A DNA stretch of 64,000 nt from Sipunculus nudus. Taxonomy: Eukaryota > Annelida > Sipuncula > Golfingiida > Sipunculidae. A program made the position numbers and the translations under genes. Positions 60,401 through 64,000 of the stretch are shown piece after piece; position 1 is the stretch's first letter, and each line of letters opens with the position of its first letter. A model generated the notes under the pieces. The model searched no databases, was not told where the DNA came from, and was given only the letters and a program-made list of their open reading frames with translations. The stretch lies in assembly GCA_026874595.1 (NCBI GenBank), contig CM049317.1, positions 64,910,618 to 64,974,617 on the forward strand, read 5' to 3'.

Positions 60401-62690
60401 TATTTATAAAACATCTGAACCTAAGAACAAACTGATATACTCAGTAAAAAGGAGACAAAAATAAACATTTAAATATAATTATACATTTAATTATGTATTT
60501 ATTTATAATTTATGACTGACATAACTCTCGTTTTGATAATATACACAATAACGGTATATAACATAAGTAAAACGTTAACTAAAGGTTTTGTGCCGATTGT
60601 CATGCAACAAGCTGCTGAGAATTTATCTCTGAATATAAATTGCAGTAAAACCATATAATTATATATCTGTTGATAATTATGTTGGTTATTCTTTATGTGA
60701 TAACCATATGTAGATGTATATGATTTATAACACTGACTGAGACATTACATGTTTACAGATTCATATTTACCACAAACAAAACCAATAATTAAATGTGCCA
60801 TGAGTTGTTTTACCAAAGCTTATCTTTACATCTAAGAAGTCGACAGGATACAGCATACAGTGTATCATGGTAGTTCAGGTTACATTATACAGGCGCGCTT
60901 AGTTTCATGGATATAATGTCACCTTTTCATCCTGTCATAGACAAAAAAACCGCTACAAGTTGTCAGCTGGTTATACCACTTGTATGCGTGATTCACAGGC
61001 CTGGTGTGAGCCTCCAGAAATCAATTGAACATCCATTAATACGACAAAGTATTAATTCTGGCAGTAGATCTATTTATCATATTTGAACAAACATACAAAA
61101 TCCTGGCTTGTTACCAGTGTTGAAAATCAGTACCGGGATCTGAATTGTTCATCAAGACAATACAATAAGGACATTTTGTCCTACCTGGCGATATCTAGGA
61201 ACGAAAACACAACAATTTTCTTCCCGCATCGACCGATTTGAAAAAAAAGGTTTGCTTGATCAAATGATTTTAATTTTGTTCAACAATTCGTATTTCATGG
61301 CAAAATCTACTACTTTTTTCGTAAAAGAAACAAAAACATGATTTAGACCTTAAATAATATCAATACACTTGTACAGTGTTCCATTAAAAATGAATATAGT
61401 AATATATTAGAAGCTCTTAGAAAACTTGATATGCAACAATGCACAGTTGCTTTGCATACACTTGCAGAGTATGTGAAGCTGTCAATGGTTACCAAGGGAA
61501 AAGAAGGGAAATGTAAATACGATTAATCTGTGATTGATGGATAAGAGGCGAATAATGATTCGATGACGCATACAGACTTATTATGTACATTGCATAATGT
61601 ACAATGAAGTGTATCGCTCACGAATTTGGCTGACTTTACCAAGAAATATTTGGCTGTTGTGTTACTATTTCTACATTGACCCAATGTGTCATTTTTATTA
61701 TAGATAGGTCGTTATAGATCTTGAAAGCACGCCGGCTTCTTCTGTTAACGAAACGTGGAAGAATACATCATAACAAAATTACCTCCATATTGCTTTCTTT
61801 TCCAAATATGAATATCTGTATCTAGAAGTATGCGACAGTCTACAAAACAGGGGAAATGTTTCTTCAAATTAATTTGCCCTAACTAGTTCGAACAAATATA
61901 TCGTAATGGCGCTTGAAAATGTACCACATCAACTGTCTCCATTAAAAATACATCAGCTAATATGCTTTCTCGATCATAACAGCACAATGAAATATCACCG
62001 TGAGGGTCATAGAGAAATTGGTGGTATAAAGGTGTAATTTTAAGATGTGTTCAGGTGTAGGTGACTGTCTGTGTGCTGCACACACACGTTGATGTGTCAC
62101 ATCACACGCCAACTCTCCAATATGTGTAGGCGTGCATAATCAATAAACACAAACAAGGGGTATCGGAAGGATACACAGCATTCTGATCTGTATGAAACAT
62201 AAGAAAATTGAGATTAACTTGAGATATAACCAGTTACTCTGACACATAGAAATTTTTTTGAATATAATTATACATTTATTTATGTAATTATTTATAATTT
62301 ATAATTGTCATTAATCTCGTTTTGCAAATAAACACAATAACAGGAACTATCAACATTGATAAAAAAAAGTATACCAAAGGTTATTGACATTAATAAAGAT
62401 GCTTATTTTCAATCCAACTAAATACGATAAACTTATAAGGTGAGAATACTTCCTAGAATTTAAAATGCAGTGAAATCATGATATTATAATAGGCTGAGTA
62501 TTGTTTATCTTACAACCACATGGAGAGGCTGATGTGTCCTTTGCGTTACATTCTACTTATGTTTCTTGCAACATGTTTTGCTAATTGTGATCAAATGTCA
62601 CACTCATAGAATGTTTTTGATGATAATAGTGTTTCTAGTGGTTTTAAGACTGTAGTTTATAATAATTATTATTATAATTATAAATAATAA
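60400..62690. other. Upstream region of G2-B; site of the lost G3
   Basis: Follows copy A from 20240 to 23180. Relative to copy A it lacks the G3 tail fragment (junction about 61400) and the G3 signal exon (junction about 62088). No gene remains. Confidence 0.5.
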
Positions 62691-63360
62691 TAATAATAAT
62701 AATATGATTATTAGTATTATTATCAACACAAACTCTTCCGCTATAGCGTACCTGGAAATACGGCACTTTGGGTGTTCTTTCCTTGAAGACGATCACCGTT
62801 GTGCTGACTTGCTGATGTCACGAAAAGTGCATGTGAAGCGTAGTATATGCAGTTTCAGAGAAAGTTTGCGGTCCCCCTTTAAAGGTTCGTTTCTAAGGAA
62901 AGACGTCTTGTTTTATAGCAGCAACATTTCTGTAACAAGTGCTTCTTATGTAGAATGAGACATTTTGGATCAGATATCACAGATTCATCTGAAGTAAAGT
63001 GATCAGTGCCTACGCGCAGAGCAACGTTCGGAGGTCACAGTGAAAACAGCGAAGGAAGAACAGAAGGATCAGTGGAGGTGTTCAGGGATGGCTGTGTGTA
63101 TTCTACCCTAACAGCTCTTATCGCACTGTAGACTCTTGAGTCTTGCTGACTTATAAGTGTCAGCCCCTTGTAATTAATACTGTTCACTCAGGATTATTTA
63201 TGAAGTGTCCGTAGCCGATTTTCATAGTCAGGATTCATTATAAGTCCAATTATGCATCTTCCATTCATTATATTTGTTCATGTTTAAATATACGTCTTAG
63301 AGTTTTATATACAAAAGTGTGTGAATCAAGTAGACTTTAGCATATCTCAACTTAATGCTT
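62690..63360. other. Copy-B-specific segment, about 670 bp
   Basis: Copy A passes from the TTATTA tract straight into AAACCCGGGAATTACGC (23217). Here 670 bp intervenes, with an 84-codon plus-strand frame (62704-62958: CSFLEDDHRCADLLMSRK). No recognisable domain. It could be an insertion, or a deletion in copy A. Confidence 0.4.
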
Positions 63361-64000
63361 TAATTTAATAAACATGGGAGTTACGCAGAGCAGGATCGTG
63401 ACAACCATTAATATGGAACCTTGCCCGACCATATAGGCAATTATAGGAAATCCGAGTGTGTATATTGAAAATCCGTGATACCACTATGGACACGGGGAGA
63501 TTCGTTCTCACAAGGGATGCGTCACTTTGCATACATCCTCAGTCAACAAAAACTGAGCCATACTGAATAGAATAGGTGCATTATAGCAGGCTGATGAAGA
63601 TACATGCAATCGCTCGTTTTGGGTCTTAACGGGGTGGTTTCCGTGAGGAAAAGCGCTGAGCTGGTGTTTCCGTGGGAGCAGGTGCACAGGCTCCTCATGG
63701 AGTTTTCGTGAATGGTTGTTGTTTCCCGATCGTCTCTGACTGTTCTTATTGCCCTCGGCTCCGGCCACTGGGTTTTCTCATTTGCTCGACTGGCGCTTGG
63801 CTTGAGTTGTAATGGTACAATATTAGCAAATGAGAGATTAGACCCTTAGCTGTGTAATGTATTCAGCTGGTGGAGAGAGATAACATCACATAAGTACTGA
63901 GCACCCAAACCACCATAAACAAATATGGGCTGTATTCAGTTATCTAATATATTTGTTCTATATGATGTCAAATCACAGGTCACAGGTCAAAAGACCTATC

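Larger units (their letters stand above)
38570..64000. repeat. Segmental duplication, copy B (runs off the window)
   Basis: Same order and strand as copy A. The offset rises from 35.8 kb at the left to 40.1 kb at the right because copy B carries more insertions. It contains pseudogene G1, intact G2 and no G3. Confidence 0.85.

Noticed and set aside
1-64000. Viral or prokaryotic gene clusters
   Set aside because: No operon-like runs of long ORFs, no polymerase, capsid or integrase domains were seen on either strand.

Overview
The window is nuclear DNA from an animal, most likely a lophotrochozoan and probably a mollusc. It is AT-rich and full of microsatellites, satellites and DNA transposon relics, with small exons bounded by GT/AG introns. 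The species call is an inference from the style of the repeats and the lectin receptor family; no marker gene proves it.

The main content is a block present twice in the same orientation: copy A (about 2.8-23.9 kb) and copy B (about 38.6 kb to the right edge, truncated by the window). Each copy carries, on the minus strand, the same row of paralogous receptor genes, called here G1, G2 and a relic G3. By splicing the exons by eye I recovered two complete open genes: G1 in copy A (7 exons, 597 codons, 4846-10288) and G2 in copy B (7 exons, 439 codons, 55057-60267). Both encode a signal peptide, two C-type lectin-like domains (each on two exons), one transmembrane helix and a cytoplasmic tail on one exon. 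The tail ends in a YDxPWDxKP motif, and in G1 the whole tail module is duplicated. The partners, G1 in copy B and G2 in copy A, are clear pseudogenes, so the two copies have decayed reciprocally. A third paralog (G3) survives in copy A only as a signal-peptide exon and a tail fragment.

Between the copies (24-38.5 kb) lie the last two exons of an SLC15/POT-type peptide transporter (minus strand, 26.4-27.1 kb), a 44/32-bp satellite with a 120-bp higher-order period, an array of about 214-bp units (29.1-31.6 kb) in which many units contain a consensus DR5 AGGTCA nuclear-receptor motif, an unidentified spliced gene fragment (31.9-33.2 kb, plus strand) carrying a 299-bp tandem duplication, a 48-bp GTGA-rich array, and a large AGT/ACT trinucleotide tract.

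Copy B has gained insertions that copy A lacks: a Helitron with an exactly readable A/T insertion point (51049-53061), repeat elements at 39.7-40.3 kb and 46.7-47.9 kb, and a tRNA-like SINE near 49.0 kb. The first 2.8 kb is a single-copy flank with two copies of a short inverted-repeat element, a SINE relic and one weak small ORF.
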